Below, piece by piece: positions 9,137-18,802 of a DNA stretch of 64,000 nt. A program made the position numbers and the translations under genes. How positions within the stretch are numbered: the stretch's first letter is position 1; every line of letters begins with the position of its first letter. Origin of the DNA: Betaproteobacteria bacterium (GTDB taxonomy: Bacteria > Pseudomonadota > Gammaproteobacteria > Burkholderiales > JACQAP01); assembly GCA_016194905.1 (NCBI GenBank), contig JACQAP010000028.1:62001-126000 (forward strand). The letters run 5' to 3'. The notes beneath the pieces are model-generated. The model was not told the origin of the DNA. It searched no databases and worked only from the letters and a program-made list of their open reading frames with translations.

Positions 9137-9357
9137 CGGATGTTGGTGACTCCTCGCCTATTCGCCAACCCAGTCCCTTCCAGGCATGCTGCGCCGCACT
9201 ACCACCTCCTATCCCGGCAATACGTCACCTGAGTTGGCAATCTAGGCCGTGACGCTGGCGAATACAAATGCAAGGTAAACTCGCAGCGCCGGGTGGAAAT
9301 TGACTGACGACTGACGCGCCCCTGCGTGTCGGCGGGTTCGAGAGGAGCAATTCTTCC

Positions 9358-12300
9358 GTGGCCGGACGGCGCATTCAAATCCAATTGCGGCATCCTTGCG
9401 CGGCATCGACTGTAAAGCCTTCGCCGTGCCTTGGGCGCGGACTCGCTGTGCGTGGCATTTCACGTTTGGCGCTGCTGGGGTTCGTGCTGGCGATCGCCGT
9501 GGCTGGCCTGCTTGTACCGGCCTCCGTGAATGTCGTACGCAACCTGATGGAACAGGAAGACGGCATCGCGCACGGCTATCGCACGCTGCGCGAATTCGAC
9601 GACTTGCGAGTCAACCGTGCGGAGGCCGAAGCCTTTTACGTCGCTTTCCTGTACTCGGGCGAAACCAAATTTATCGGCGGGTTCGATCGCGCCGGCGTAC
9701 GCATCGTCGAAAACTGGCAGAAGAACAGGCCGCAATTGCGGCAAGCGAACGCCGACATTGCGGACGCTCTGGGGACGGCGCTGTTGGCCGACATGACAGC
9801 GATGCGCAAGGCCATGGAGTTGCGTCAGTCCGCTGGCGCAAGGACGGCGCGCAGACTGATAGAGCAGGAGCAAAGAGCCGATGAACTGGATGTCCGCATT
9901 GCCGGAATGATGACCGCGCTGCGGGCCGAGCAGAACGCGCGCATCGAGGCGCTGCGGCGAAACCGCGATGCGGGCATCGGCATGGCCTGGAAGAGCGCTG
10001 CACTGTTGCTCGCCGCACTGGTCGGCGGACTGGGCTGGCTTTACTGGCTGATCGTGCGCTCGCAACGGCGGGGGGAGGTGGCGATAGGTTCGTTGCGCGA
10101 CAGCGAGGCGCGCTTTCGCAGCCTGATCGAGCTGTCAGCGGACTGGTATTGGGAGCAGGACGAGCAGCAACGTTTCACCTTCCTTTCGGCCGAAGCGGAT
10201 GCAAAAAGCAACCTGAACATGAGCACTCTCGGGCTCACTCGTCGCGAAGTGCCGGGCATCGATCTAGCCTCCGCCGACTGGGACGCGCACGAGAAAACCT
10301 GCAGCGCTCGCCAGCCTTTCCGGGACTTTACCTATCGAAGGTTCACTCCGGACGGGGCGGTGCACTGGATCCGCACCAGCGGCGAACCGTGGTTCGACAG
10401 CTGCGGGGTCTTCAAAGGCTACCGCGGCGTGGGATCGGACATCACGCAGCAACGACGAGCCGAGCAGGAAATCGTGCGCCTCAAGGATATGTATGCGGCG
10501 CTCTCCCAGACCAATCGGGCGATTGTCCGGATTCACGAACCCGAGATGCTTTTCGACGAAGTGTGTCGGGTTGCCGTGGAATACGGACATTTCTGCCTCG
10601 CCTGGATAGGCCTGGTGGAGGAAGCGACCGGCTGGATACATCCGATTGCGATCCGCGGGCCGGTAAGCGAGGTGTACAAGCGCATGCGCGTATCCGTGAA
10701 TCCCGATATTCCGGAGGGAAGAGGGTTCGCGGGCTCGGCCGTTCGCGACAATCGGCACTATATCGTCAACGATTTTCTGGCCGAACCGAGGGTCGCCCCG
10801 TGGGCGGAACAGGCACGCGCCGCGGGCGTGCGATCGCTTGCGACATTCCCCTTGAGGCGCGCTGGACATTGTGTAGGCGTGCTGAACCTGCACGGCGACG
10901 AAATCGGGTTCTTCACCGACGAACTGGTTGCCCTGCTGACGGAGATGGCGGCGAATATTTCATTCGCGCTGACGAACATGCAATTCGAAGCGGAAAGGGA
11001 AGCGGCAAAACGCGCGCTCTACGCCAGCGAACAGAAATTCCGCCATCTTGCGGCAAACGTTCCCGAAGTGTTCTGGACAGCCGATCCGGATCCGCAAAAC
11101 TTTACTTACGTGAGTCCCGCGTACGAGAAGATCTTCGGGCGCAGATGCGACGCCCTGCTGCAGAATGCATCGGAATGGATGGATGCAATTCATCCGTCGG
11201 ACCGACCCCGCATCGAAGCCTCGCGCCCTCTCGCCATCAACGGCAATCTCGACCAGGAATTCCGCATCGTGCGCCCGGACGGCGATGTGCGCTGGCTGCA
11301 CAACCGTTCGTTCCCGGTGCTGGACGAAAGCGGCCAGGTAACAATGATCACTGGAATTGCCGAAGACGTCACATCGCGCAAGCTGGACGAGGAGAAGCTG
11401 CAGTTCCTGGCCCATTACGACAATCTGACCGAGCTACCGAATCGTTCGCTGTTTTTTGATCGCCTCCAGCAGACCATCCTGCACGCGCGCCGCGAAGGGC
11501 GTGCAGTGGCGGTGGTCTTCGTCGACGTCGATCACTTCAAGCGGGTAAACGATACGCTCGGGCACGCCGCCGGCGATCGCCTTTTGCAACAGGTTGCACG
11601 CCGCCTGGAGAGCGCCGTTCGCGCGGGCGACACCGTGGGGCGGCTCGGTGGCGACGAGTTCGCGCTGATCCTCTCCAATCTCGCCAATGCCAGCGACGCC
11701 GGACTGGTCGCGCAGAAGCTGATGGACGTGCTGCATAAATCCTTCGACGTCGAGGGGCGCGAGCTTTTCGTAACCGCCAGCGCCGGCGTCACCCTGTTTC
11801 CCGACGACAGCGAAGATCCCGACACGCTGATCAAGAATGCCGATATCGCGATGTACCGGGCAAAGGAACTCGGACGCAATGCTTACCAGTTCTTCAAATC
11901 GGAAATGAATGCCCGGGCGCTCGAGCGCATGTCCATGGAAAACCACCTGCGCCGGGCGCTGGAGCGCAACGAGTTCCAGTTGTACTACCAGCCGAAGGTG
12001 AACATCGCCAGCGGCGAGATCACCGGACTCGAGGCGCTGCTGCGGTGGCAGCACCCCGAGCTGGGCATGGTCTCGCCGGTCCGCTTCATTCCGATTCTCG
12101 AGGACAACGGGCTGATCATACCGGTCGGGGAGTGGGTGCTCGGGGAGGTTTGCCGGCAGATCGGCAGGTGGATGGGGGACAGGGCGCTTTCCGTCGTCCC
12201 GGTTGCAGTAAACCTGTCCGGACACCAGTTACAGCAGAAGGACATCGGCGAATCCCTCATGCGGATCATCACCGGATTCGACGTGAACCCGCGCCTGATC

Positions 12301-13176
12301 GAACTCGAAATCACGGAAAGCGTGCTGATGCGCAATGCCGAGCAGACCGGCAGCATGCTGCGCGGCCTGCAGCAGTTCGGCGTCCGCCTGTCCATGGACG
12401 ACTTCGGAACCGGCTATTCCAGCCTGGGTTACCTGAAGAGTTTCCCGCTCGATGCGCTCAAGATAGACCGCTCGTTCGTCCGGGACATCGTGACGGATCC
12501 CGACGACGCCATGATCACGCGCGCGATCATCTCGATGGCGCACAGCCTGCGTCTGAAAGTCGTCGCCGAAGGCGTCGAGAACGCGGCGCAACTGGCGCTG
12601 CTTGCGCGCGCAGGCTGCGACGAGATCCAGGGGTTCCACTTTTCGAAGCCGCTGCCTGCCGAAGAATGCATGGCTCTCGTGCGGGCGCGGCGGCGGCTGC
12701 TCCGCGCGCAGCAGGGTGGGGAGGGCGAACCGACCCTGTTGGTGGTCGACGACGATCCTGCCATGCTGATGCTGTTCGAGAAATTGCTGCGCCACGAGGG
12801 CTTCCGGATTCTGACTGCCGCGGATGCCGATCGCGCTCTCGAACTGCTTGCGACCAATGAAGTCAGCGTCGTGATGGCGGACCAACGCATGCCGGGGATG
12901 CCGGGCGTCGAACTCCTGCGCAGGATAAAGAGTCTCTATCCCGAGACGGTGCGCATCGTGATGTCCGGAGAAGTGGACGTGCACACCGCGACGCAGGCGA
13001 TCAACCAGGGCGCGGTATACAGGGTGCTGAACAAGTCCCTGAGCGACGAGCAGCTCAGGGCGAGTCTGAAAGAGGCCTTCGTGCACAAGGCGCTGCAGGA
13101 TGAGAACCTGAGGCTCGCCAACCGTTTGCGGGCGCTGGAGGCGGTATCGAAGGAGGCGGACAAGCGGGCTTCCTAG
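9358..13176 (+). CDS. Membrane sensor with PAS-GAF-PAS-GGDEF-EAL-REC architecture
   Basis: A 1272-residue bifunctional cyclic-di-GMP enzyme. Two membrane helices (about 33-58 and 210-233) enclose a helical periplasmic sensor of CHASE3-like character. Then follow PAS (247-370), GAF (395-545), PAS (555-680), GGDEF (about 680-850), EAL (860-1105), a C-terminal REC domain (1128-1245) and a short coiled tail. GGDEF is intact at 764-768 with the RxxD I-site (RAGD, 755-758) exactly five residues ahead. EAL at 892-894 and the DDFGTGYSS, EITES and AEGVEN motifs are intact. The REC domain keeps its acidic pair, acceptor Asp (MADQRMPG) and Lys. A receiver at the C-terminus is an uncommon order. GTG start with GAGGAG upstream. 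Confidence 0.92.
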   Translation: MAGRRIQIQLRHPCAASTVKPSPCLGRGLAVRGISRLALLGFVLAIAVAGLLVPASVNVVRNLMEQEDGIAHGYRTLREFDDLRVNRAEAEAFYVAFLYSGETKFIGGFDRAGVRIVENWQKNRPQLRQANADIADALGTALLADMTAMRKAMELRQSAGARTARRLIEQEQRADELDVRIAGMMTALRAEQNARIEALRRNRDAGIGMAWKSAALLLAALVGGLGWLYWLIVRSQRRGEVAIGSLRDSEARFRSLIELSADWYWEQDEQQRFTFLSAEADAKSNLNMSTLGLTRREVPGIDLASADWDAHEKTCSARQPFRDFTYRRFTPDGAVHWIRTSGEPWFDSCGVFKGYRGVGSDITQQRRAEQEIVRLKDMYAALSQTNRAIVRIHEPEMLFDEVCRVAVEYGHFCLAWIGLVEEATGWIHPIAIRGPVSEVYKRMRVSVNPDIPEGRGFAGSAVRDNRHYIVNDFLAEPRVAPWAEQARAAGVRSLATFPLRRAGHCVGVLNLHGDEIGFFTDELVALLTEMAANISFALTNMQFEAEREAAKRALYASEQKFRHLAANVPEVFWTADPDPQNFTYVSPAYEKIFGRRCDALLQNASEWMDAIHPSDRPRIEASRPLAINGNLDQEFRIVRPDGDVRWLHNRSFPVLDESGQVTMITGIAEDVTSRKLDEEKLQFLAHYDNLTELPNRSLFFDRLQQTILHARREGRAVAVVFVDVDHFKRVNDTLGHAAGDRLLQQVARRLESAVRAGDTVGRLGGDEFALILSNLANASDAGLVAQKLMDVLHKSFDVEGRELFVTASAGVTLFPDDSEDPDTLIKNADIAMYRAKELGRNAYQFFKSEMNARALERMSMENHLRRALERNEFQLYYQPKVNIASGEITGLEALLRWQHPELGMVSPVRFIPILEDNGLIIPVGEWVLGEVCRQIGRWMGDRALSVVPVAVNLSGHQLQQKDIGESLMRIITGFDVNPRLIELEITESVLMRNAEQTGSMLRGLQQFGVRLSMDDFGTGYSSLGYLKSFPLDALKIDRSFVRDIVTDPDDAMITRAIISMAHSLRLKVVAEGVENAAQLALLARAGCDEIQGFHFSKPLPAEECMALVRARRRLLRAQQGGEGEPTLLVVDDDPAMLMLFEKLLRHEGFRILTAADADRALELLATNEVSVVMADQRMPGMPGVELLRRIKSLYPETVRIVMSGEVDVHTATQAINQGAVYRVLNKSLSDEQLRASLKEAFVHKALQDENLRLANRLRALEAVSKEADKRAS

Positions 13177-13208
13177 ACGCGCGCTTCCGGCGTCCGGGCA
13201 GCGCAAAG

Positions 13209-13240
13209 AAAAACGGGGAGCCTGCGCTCCCCGTTTCCTT
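13209..13240. terminator. Bidirectional terminator
   Basis: Stem AAACGGGGAG / CTCCCCGTTT with a 6-nt loop, between the convergent sensor gene and the amidohydrolase gene. It is preceded by an A-rich run and followed by TTTCCTTTCC. Confidence 0.85.
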
Positions 13241-13254
13241 TCCTGGCGGCGGCC

Positions 13255-14760
13255 TTACGCCGTCCTGGTCCCGACGTAGCCGTAGGCGACGTTGTTGCGT
13301 TCCACCCCCTCGGCTTCGTAGCTCTGCTTCATCAGCGCCAACTGGTCGCGGCTGAGATCCGGATACTCCGCCTGGATCTTGTACTTGTACAGACGCGCCG
13401 AGTTCTCGCCGAAGATCGTGTTCTTGATCTTGCCGTCGGCTGCGCCGAGCCTGGTTTTCCAGCCCATCTTCTGCATGATGTCGTCCGGAACTTCCAGACG
13501 GCGGAAGGCTTCGATCTGCCACTGCGGGCTGCCGTACCAAACCGAGTCCGAACCCCAGACCACGTGATCCGCACCCATGTGGTTCACCATCTGCCCGATC
13601 ATGGCCGCTGCCAGGCGCGGGCTGGCCACGGCGACCGTCGCGAACGTCGTGCCGAGCTCGGCGTAGACGTTTTTACAGCCGTGCTTGCTGGCAAGCTCGC
13701 ATACATCCGTCGTCCAATCGATGCGGCCGGTCTGTTCGAACTTGTCGAGCGAGTGCTGCGGATCCTCGAGGAAGTTCCTCATCGCGCCGTGATAGATGAT
13801 GAAGTTGATCTGCGGCCAGTCTTTCGCGGCCTTGAGCACGTCGTCCGGGGTGGCATGTTTCCACACGCCGGGCCAGGAAGTCTCGTAGTCGAGCGGCAAC
13901 AGGCCCTTGTGGATCGCGATGGTCCTGATGCCAGACTTCATTGCTTTCTCGTACCACGGGTAGACCAGTTTTTCGTCATCCAGGCGCCAGGCGGTGCCTT
14001 TGGTGGATGGCGACAAGGGATCCCCGATCGTGTAGCACTTCCATGCATCCGGCTTCAGTTCGGCGATACCCCTATCCACTTCATCCATCCACCCCGGCTG
14101 TCCCGGCGTGATCACCGTGTGGCCGAACAGGCGGCGCGAACCCGCAACCTTGTTGATTGCGGAACGAGCCTGGATGATCTGGTCGTTGGAGAGCAGCCAC
14201 CAGGTGGGATCGTCGAAGGGCGCCCCGGACAGTAGCGCGACTTTGGTGTCGCTGTCGAGGTAGATCTCCTTCAGATAGTTCTGGAACTTGTAGCGCTGCA
14301 GCACCAGCGGTATGTCTTTCAGCATGTCAGGGTTCCAGTGCTCGGACGCGTATTTGCCCAGGCCCAGCAAACCCTCCTTGTCGAAATCGTCGCGCACGAA
14401 GTGCGTCTGATCGTCGAAGATGAATTGCTTCTTCAGCGCGTTGGCGCGCGCGTCCGCTGCATCGGTATCCGCGGCTTCCGCTTCGGACACGTTCCATACC
14501 GGACCGAACACTTCGTTCATGGCCAGGAACGCGACCGCCATGCCCGAGGACGTCTTCAGGAAGTGGCGGCGGTCCATGTTCAATTTTTTCGCATACTGGT
14601 CGGCGAGTTCCTTGATGCGTCCCTCGACCTGCTTCTGCTTTTCGGTTTGCGGCAACGGATTGTATTCGCCGTTTGAAACGATCTGCGTGGGTACCGGCGA
14701 CGCAAAGCTGGCGTCATCGGCGTGCGCAGTTTGTTTACGTTCTTTTTCGGTTAACCACAT
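13255..14760 (-). CDS. Tat-exported amidohydrolase (amidohydrolase-2 family)
   Basis: A 501-residue protein with a TIM-barrel amidohydrolase-2 look (IYHGAMRNF, IDWTTDVCELASKHGCKNVYAELGTTF, DHVVWGSDSVWYG), the family of ACMSD-like decarboxylases and hydrolases. A twin-arginine signal (DRRHFLK) lies at about residue 62-69, followed by a hydrophobic stretch, so it is probably folded in the cytoplasm and exported. The 60-residue extension before the Tat motif is unusual. The start ATG has GGGGGAG upstream, and no better start lies closer to the signal. The substrate is unknown. The N-terminal metal-binding HxH of many amidohydrolases is not obvious; FDDQTHFV may replace it. Confidence 0.8.
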   Translation of the reverse strand: MWLTEKERKQTAHADDASFASPVPTQIVSNGEYNPLPQTEKQKQVEGRIKELADQYAKKLNMDRRHFLKTSSGMAVAFLAMNEVFGPVWNVSEAEAADTDAADARANALKKQFIFDDQTHFVRDDFDKEGLLGLGKYASEHWNPDMLKDIPLVLQRYKFQNYLKEIYLDSDTKVALLSGAPFDDPTWWLLSNDQIIQARSAINKVAGSRRLFGHTVITPGQPGWMDEVDRGIAELKPDAWKCYTIGDPLSPSTKGTAWRLDDEKLVYPWYEKAMKSGIRTIAIHKGLLPLDYETSWPGVWKHATPDDVLKAAKDWPQINFIIYHGAMRNFLEDPQHSLDKFEQTGRIDWTTDVCELASKHGCKNVYAELGTTFATVAVASPRLAAAMIGQMVNHMGADHVVWGSDSVWYGSPQWQIEAFRRLEVPDDIMQKMGWKTRLGAADGKIKNTIFGENSARLYKYKIQAEYPDLSRDQLALMKQSYEAEGVERNNVAYGYVGTRTA

Positions 14761-14940
14761 GCTCGACTCCCCCTATAGGAATAGGAATGTTTCGTGGGCC
14801 TGCTGAACGTTCAGAAGACGGCGCGTCGGGGGTGTTTCCACTTATTTGCACCGGCGGCCGCCTCTTTCGTTCTAGCACTTGACCGGACAGAGTCAAGACA
14901 AGCTTTCGTTGCGACACGGCAGGGCGTTTCGATCCGCCGT

Positions 14941-14949
14941 TGCTACAAT
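14941..14949 (+). promoter_or_regulatory. Extended -10 promoter element
   Basis: TGCTACAAT fits an extended -10 (TGnTACAAT) and lies 24 bases before the ATG at 14973. No -35 is visible at 17 bp, as is usual for extended -10 promoters. Confidence 0.5.
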
Positions 14950-14972
14950 GGCCGCCCGCTGAATCCGACCCA

Positions 14973-16019
14973 ATGAAAACCCTTCCCGATCCCCGTCGTT
15001 ACGTGCCGTTCTCGTCGAATTCGCTGGTCGCGCTCGCTCAACAGGCGGTTGGACTGGGTTCTGCGATGCAGCACGGAAAGGCAGCCGAAAACCTGTCTGA
15101 CGCCATTGAGCGGGCTCTTCGGAGCGGCGACGATCCACTGATCGAGCAGGCGCTCGCCCAATCAACCTCCCATGCGGCGTTTCGAATGCTGGCCGCTGCG
15201 CTGGATGCCGCGCTGAAAGCGCCCGGTGAAGCGGCGCTGCATTTGCGCATCTTCGCCATTCCGATCCTGGTCGTGACGGGTGGGCGCGGGCCGCTCATCC
15301 TGCCGGGAGTGGTGGCGGACGTCGGGGAACTGAAGAAGCTGTTTGAAATGCACGGCACGCTTGGCCCGATGAAGAATTTCGGCCTGAGCGGTGCATTGGT
15401 CTCGGCGGCGGGGCTCGCCGCGCTGAAACCGAGCGCGGTCTATCGCCGGTCACGCGAAACGGACCGGAAAAATTTCCCGCCGCTGGATCTCCCGCCCGAG
15501 GAAATCCACATAGCGGGCGACGAAGAAGAGGTGCATCTGCGTTTTCTGACCGGCGTTTCTGTCACATCCGCCGATGCTCCGGGATTTACCGAAACCGCCG
15601 GCAATATCGGCGCATGGGGAATGCCGTTCACCCGGGCGCTGGCCGCCCAGCTGGGGCAGCCGGGATTGTCGCTGTTGCCGATACCTCGACCGCCGATGAG
15701 TCATCTGCAGGCGATCGAAGCCGGCAAATTCGCCGCAAGTGAACTCGGCTTCCAGTTGTTCCTCAGCGCCGCGCTGCGCAAGTTCCGCGCGCATGTCGGC
15801 GAGGCCGAGGCCGTTGTTGCCGCCTGCGCCGATGGCAGCATCCGCATCCGCTTGCGTTCGCCTTTCGACGCATCGCTGTCGCAGGAATATGGTTGGGCGC
15901 TGCAACCCGGCGACGACTTGGCGGCGGTCGGCAGTGGCATTTTCAGCCTGCTGGCGGAGTGTCGGGTGACAAATGTCCAAGTCGCCGAAACCATCCAGCC
16001 TGTTGCAGCTTCGCATTAG
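14973..16019 (+). CDS. Conserved-looking protein of unknown function
   Basis: A 348-residue soluble protein with no signal peptide or membrane segment that I can see. I do not recognise its family. It is rich in Ala and Leu, with a central Pro-rich stretch (PPLDLPPEE) and no obvious catalytic or nucleotide-binding motif. The ATG at 14973 follows an extended -10; an upstream TTG-like frame opening at 14940 overlaps that element and is less likely. It stands alone between a divergent amidohydrolase and an intergenic inverted repeat. Confidence 0.7.
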   Translation: MKTLPDPRRYVPFSSNSLVALAQQAVGLGSAMQHGKAAENLSDAIERALRSGDDPLIEQALAQSTSHAAFRMLAAALDAALKAPGEAALHLRIFAIPILVVTGGRGPLILPGVVADVGELKKLFEMHGTLGPMKNFGLSGALVSAAGLAALKPSAVYRRSRETDRKNFPPLDLPPEEIHIAGDEEEVHLRFLTGVSVTSADAPGFTETAGNIGAWGMPFTRALAAQLGQPGLSLLPIPRPPMSHLQAIEAGKFAASELGFQLFLSAALRKFRAHVGEAEAVVAACADGSIRIRLRSPFDASLSQEYGWALQPGDDLAAVGSGIFSLLAECRVTNVQVAETIQPVAASH

Positions 16020-16037
16020 ATCAAATTCGAAAGGCGT

Positions 16038-16203
16038 CGACGCAAAGGTCGCAGAGGAAAAGCAAGAAAGGTCGCAGAGGAAAACCTTAACGAATAACGT
16101 CCGTGAGACGAACAATCTAACGACAAGCGATATTGGATTTTTTCTTCCAATAATGTTTTTGCCTTTCTCTGGGTCCTTTGCGTCCTCTGCGCCTTTGCGT
16201 TGA
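16038..16203. repeat. Intergenic inverted-repeat element (ACGCAAAGG words)
   Basis: The left arm reads ACGCAAAGGTCGCAGAGGA and further AAAGGTCGCAGAGGAAAA. The right arm is its approximate reverse complement (CCTTTGCGTCCTCTGCGCC, TTTGCGTT). It fills the gap between two convergent genes and could fold into a long imperfect hairpin. Related words occur at 27550-27724 and 35318-35392. Confidence 0.75.
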
Positions 16204-16208
16204 GATTT

Positions 16209-17267
16209 TTATTTTGCTGCTTCATCCAGGAACAACTGCACTTCGCGGAACAGTTGCAGGCGGTTCTTTTCCATGATGACCGTGTGCGTGCCTTCGCCGA
16301 TTTCCACGTAGCGCTTCGCCGGTGTGTTTTTCAGCAGCGGGAACAGCGCCTGCGACATGTAGGCCGGTGTGTCCTGGTCCCACTCCGCCTTGATCAGCAG
16401 CGTAGGCACGCGAATGTTCGCGGGATCGTAATAGGGTTTGCCGGAGGCCCAGTAATCCTGCACGTCCTGAATCACGCCATTGGGCGCGCGCAACTGTCCG
16501 CTGTCCTTCGCCTTCGGATCGGTTCCCCAGGTGGCTTCCGCCCAGGCGTCGAACCAGCCCGCCGGGATGAGGTCCGCCTGTTTGTCCTCCGGAACGCCGG
16601 TGAGCCAGCGCTTCCTGGCGTTTTCCTTGGTTACCGCGCGATACGCGCCCAGCGGCCCGTCGCCGCCGATCAGACCCGGGGTGTTGCGCAGCCAGAGCGG
16701 CGCATACAGTGCGAGCTTGTTGACCTTGTCATTGTTGGCGGCGGTGTAAGCCGCCATGATCGATGTGCCCCAGGACCAGCCGAGCAGATTGATCTTCGAC
16801 ACTTTGCGCCGCTTCATGATGTAGTCCACCGCCGTGCCGACGTCGCGCACGGCGACATCCGTGGTCACGATGGGTGTGTTGTCCCTGGCCGGTTGGTCCA
16901 TTTCCGGCGGTCGCGTCGACTGGCCGTAGCCGCGCAGGTCCAAGAGGTAGACATCCCAGCCGTGCGCGGCGATGTAATCCATCCACGACATGCCGTCGAG
17001 CCGGAGGTCGAACGCGGTCGTGGCGGGATAGGTTGCGCCGTGCACGTACAGCAAAATTCTGTCGGCCGATATGACGACTTCCTGCGGGCGCTTGTTGCGG
17101 ATGTAGAGCTGGATGCCCGGCGTGTCGGACGCAATGGTGATGTGCTCGGTCACCAGCGCGGGCACCTTGCTCTTGATCTCGTCTTCATGCGCGGCTGCGT
17201 CGTGGACCATTGGGGCGGCGATTGCGATGGTGGCTGCCGCCAGGAACACTCGGATAACGGACTTCAA
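16209..17267 (-). CDS. Exported alpha/beta hydrolase
   Basis: A secreted or periplasmic serine hydrolase of about 352 residues. The nucleophile elbow is GWSWGTS (GxSxG), the likely acid is in AEWDQDTP and the catalytic His in GEGTHTVI. The oxyanion HG motif is YVHGATYP. I set the start at the TTG at 17267: AAGGAG lies six bases upstream and the next residues form a signal peptide (KSVIRVFLAAATIAIAA, cleavage after DAAA). Longer in-frame starts lack this. Esterase, lipase or epoxide-hydrolase activity cannot be told apart from sequence alone. Confidence 0.85.
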   Translation of the reverse strand: MKSVIRVFLAAATIAIAAPMVHDAAAHEDEIKSKVPALVTEHITIASDTPGIQLYIRNKRPQEVVISADRILLYVHGATYPATTAFDLRLDGMSWMDYIAAHGWDVYLLDLRGYGQSTRPPEMDQPARDNTPIVTTDVAVRDVGTAVDYIMKRRKVSKINLLGWSWGTSIMAAYTAANNDKVNKLALYAPLWLRNTPGLIGGDGPLGAYRAVTKENARKRWLTGVPEDKQADLIPAGWFDAWAEATWGTDPKAKDSGQLRAPNGVIQDVQDYWASGKPYYDPANIRVPTLLIKAEWDQDTPAYMSQALFPLLKNTPAKRYVEIGEGTHTVIMEKNRLQLFREVQLFLDEAAK

Positions 17268-17363
17268 CTTGATCTCCTTGAACGCGCCGTGTAGGCGCCG
17301 GCTGCCACTGTAGCGAAAGCGGCTACGCACGTCACCCTGTGCCACACAAGCCCAATAAAACGT

Positions 17364-17612
17364 GAACCACGGATACCCTCGCGAAGCGTGGAGTACCCTT
17401 TTAGGACACGGAGGGCACGAAGGAAAGGCAAGAGAAGAACAGAAACCGGGCTAGGGGGTTTCATTGGCGGACGACTTGTCGCGATTAAAAATTTGCGCGT
17501 ACAGGTGCGCAGACAGTTATCTCGCATTTAACCCCTATCGTTCTTTCCCGTTTCTGTTTTTCCTCCGTGCCCTAAAAGGGTACTCCACGCTTCGCGAGGG
17601 TATCCGTGGTTC
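17364..17612. repeat. MITE-like inverted-repeat element, GAACCACGGA family
   Basis: About 250 bp bounded by near-perfect inverted arms of about 50 bp: left 17364-17415, right 17560-17612. Arms begin GAACCACGGA, carry the module TACCCTCGCGAAGCGTGGAG and continue into a GGACACGGAGG-type word. Weaker pairing continues inward (AACAGAAAC on both sides). There is no ORF inside, and no flanking target duplication was identified by eye. Other copies: 30447-30596, 59535-59726 and a scrambled one at 37987-38061. Confidence 0.85.
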
Positions 17613-17685
17613 ATTTGTTTCGCCTTGAATTCCTTCCGCTTTGCTTCGTCGTGAGCCGCGGGATTTTTTCGCGTATCGTCGCGGC

Positions 17686-18672
17686 ATGAGCGAAACGACA
17701 CCACCGTATGCCGGACTGACGCCCGATCTGATTCTGAACGCAATCGATTCCACCGGATTCCGCACCGATGGACGATTGCTCGCATTGAACAGCTATGAAA
17801 ATCGGGTCTATCAGGTCGGGATTGAAGAGGAGAAGCCCCTCATTGCCAAGTTCTACCGCCCAGCACGCTGGACCGATGAACAGATACTCGAAGAGCATGC
17901 CTTTACCGCGGAACTGGCGGAGCGCGAGATTCCGGCGGTTCCCGCCCTGGTGATTCTCGATTCGACGCTGCATGCGTTCGAAGGATTTCGCTTCGCCTTG
18001 TACCCGCGCCGCGGCGGGCGGGCGCCCGAACTGGACGATCCTGATACGCTGGAATGGCTGGGCCGTTTCATCGGGCGCATTCATGCAGTCGGCGCGATCG
18101 CCCCATTTGCGCACCGTCCCGCTTTCGACATGGCGAGTTTCGGCGAGGAGCCGCGCGCGTATCTGCTCGGCAGCGAATGGATTCCCGCCGAACTTCGCGA
18201 TGTCTATTCCAGCGTCATCGACCAGGCGTTGGCCGGCGTGCACGATTGCTTCGATCGCACGGGCCCGGTCAGCAACTTACGCCTGCATGGCGATTGCCAT
18301 CCCGGCAACGTGTTGTGGACGGACGACGGACCGCACTTCGTCGACTTCGACGATGCCCGCATGGGCCCCACCATGCAGGACTTGTGGATGTTGTTGTCGG
18401 GTGACCGGGCTTCGATGACCCGACAGCTTTCCGATGTGCTGGCGGGGTATGAGGATTTCGCGGAATTCGACCGTCGCGAACTCGGCCTGATCGAGGCGCT
18501 GCGCACGTTGCGGATGATCCACTATTCGGCGTGGCTTGCGCGGCGCTGGGATGACCCCGCATTCCCCGCGGCATTTCCCTGGTTCCACACGACGAAATAC
18601 TGGCAAGACCAGATTCTGCAACTGCGGGAGCAGGTTGCGGCCATGCAGGAACCCACGCTCGGGCCGTTATAA
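17686..18672 (+). CDS. srkA: Stress response kinase A (YihE/RdoA-type Ser/Thr kinase)
   Basis: A 328-residue cytoplasmic protein kinase with the aminoglycoside-phosphotransferase-like fold. The catalytic loop LHGDCHPGNVLW begins at about residue 201, and the metal-binding FVDFDDARMGP follows. The start SETTPPYAGLTPDLILNAID and the ALNSYENRVYQVG strand are typical of SrkA. In Enterobacteria the protein limits death caused by envelope and oxidative stress, often next to dsbA; no dsbA is present here. The ATG at 17686 is chosen because family members start at this point. Confidence 0.92.
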   Translation: MSETTPPYAGLTPDLILNAIDSTGFRTDGRLLALNSYENRVYQVGIEEEKPLIAKFYRPARWTDEQILEEHAFTAELAEREIPAVPALVILDSTLHAFEGFRFALYPRRGGRAPELDDPDTLEWLGRFIGRIHAVGAIAPFAHRPAFDMASFGEEPRAYLLGSEWIPAELRDVYSSVIDQALAGVHDCFDRTGPVSNLRLHGDCHPGNVLWTDDGPHFVDFDDARMGPTMQDLWMLLSGDRASMTRQLSDVLAGYEDFAEFDRRELGLIEALRTLRMIHYSAWLARRWDDPAFPAAFPWFHTTKYWQDQILQLREQVAAMQEPTLGPL

Positions 18673-18699
18673 CAGTCGGGACCGGGTCATATCGCTTCC

Positions 18700-18728
18700 T
18701 TGACGCTCCATGACAGAGTCTTTACAGT
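18700..18728 (+). promoter_or_regulatory. Sigma-70 promoter for phaZ
   Basis: TTGACG (18700-18705), exactly 17 bp, then TACAGT (18723-18728), about 75 bases before the phaZ ATG. Both hexamers differ from consensus by at most two bases. Confidence 0.7.
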
Positions 18729-18802
18729 CCGCCGAGTCCGGGCTTTCGGACGTTTCACATTGAGAAATCGGCGGTTTTCAGCCTTCTCCGAAACGAGGCA
18801 CG

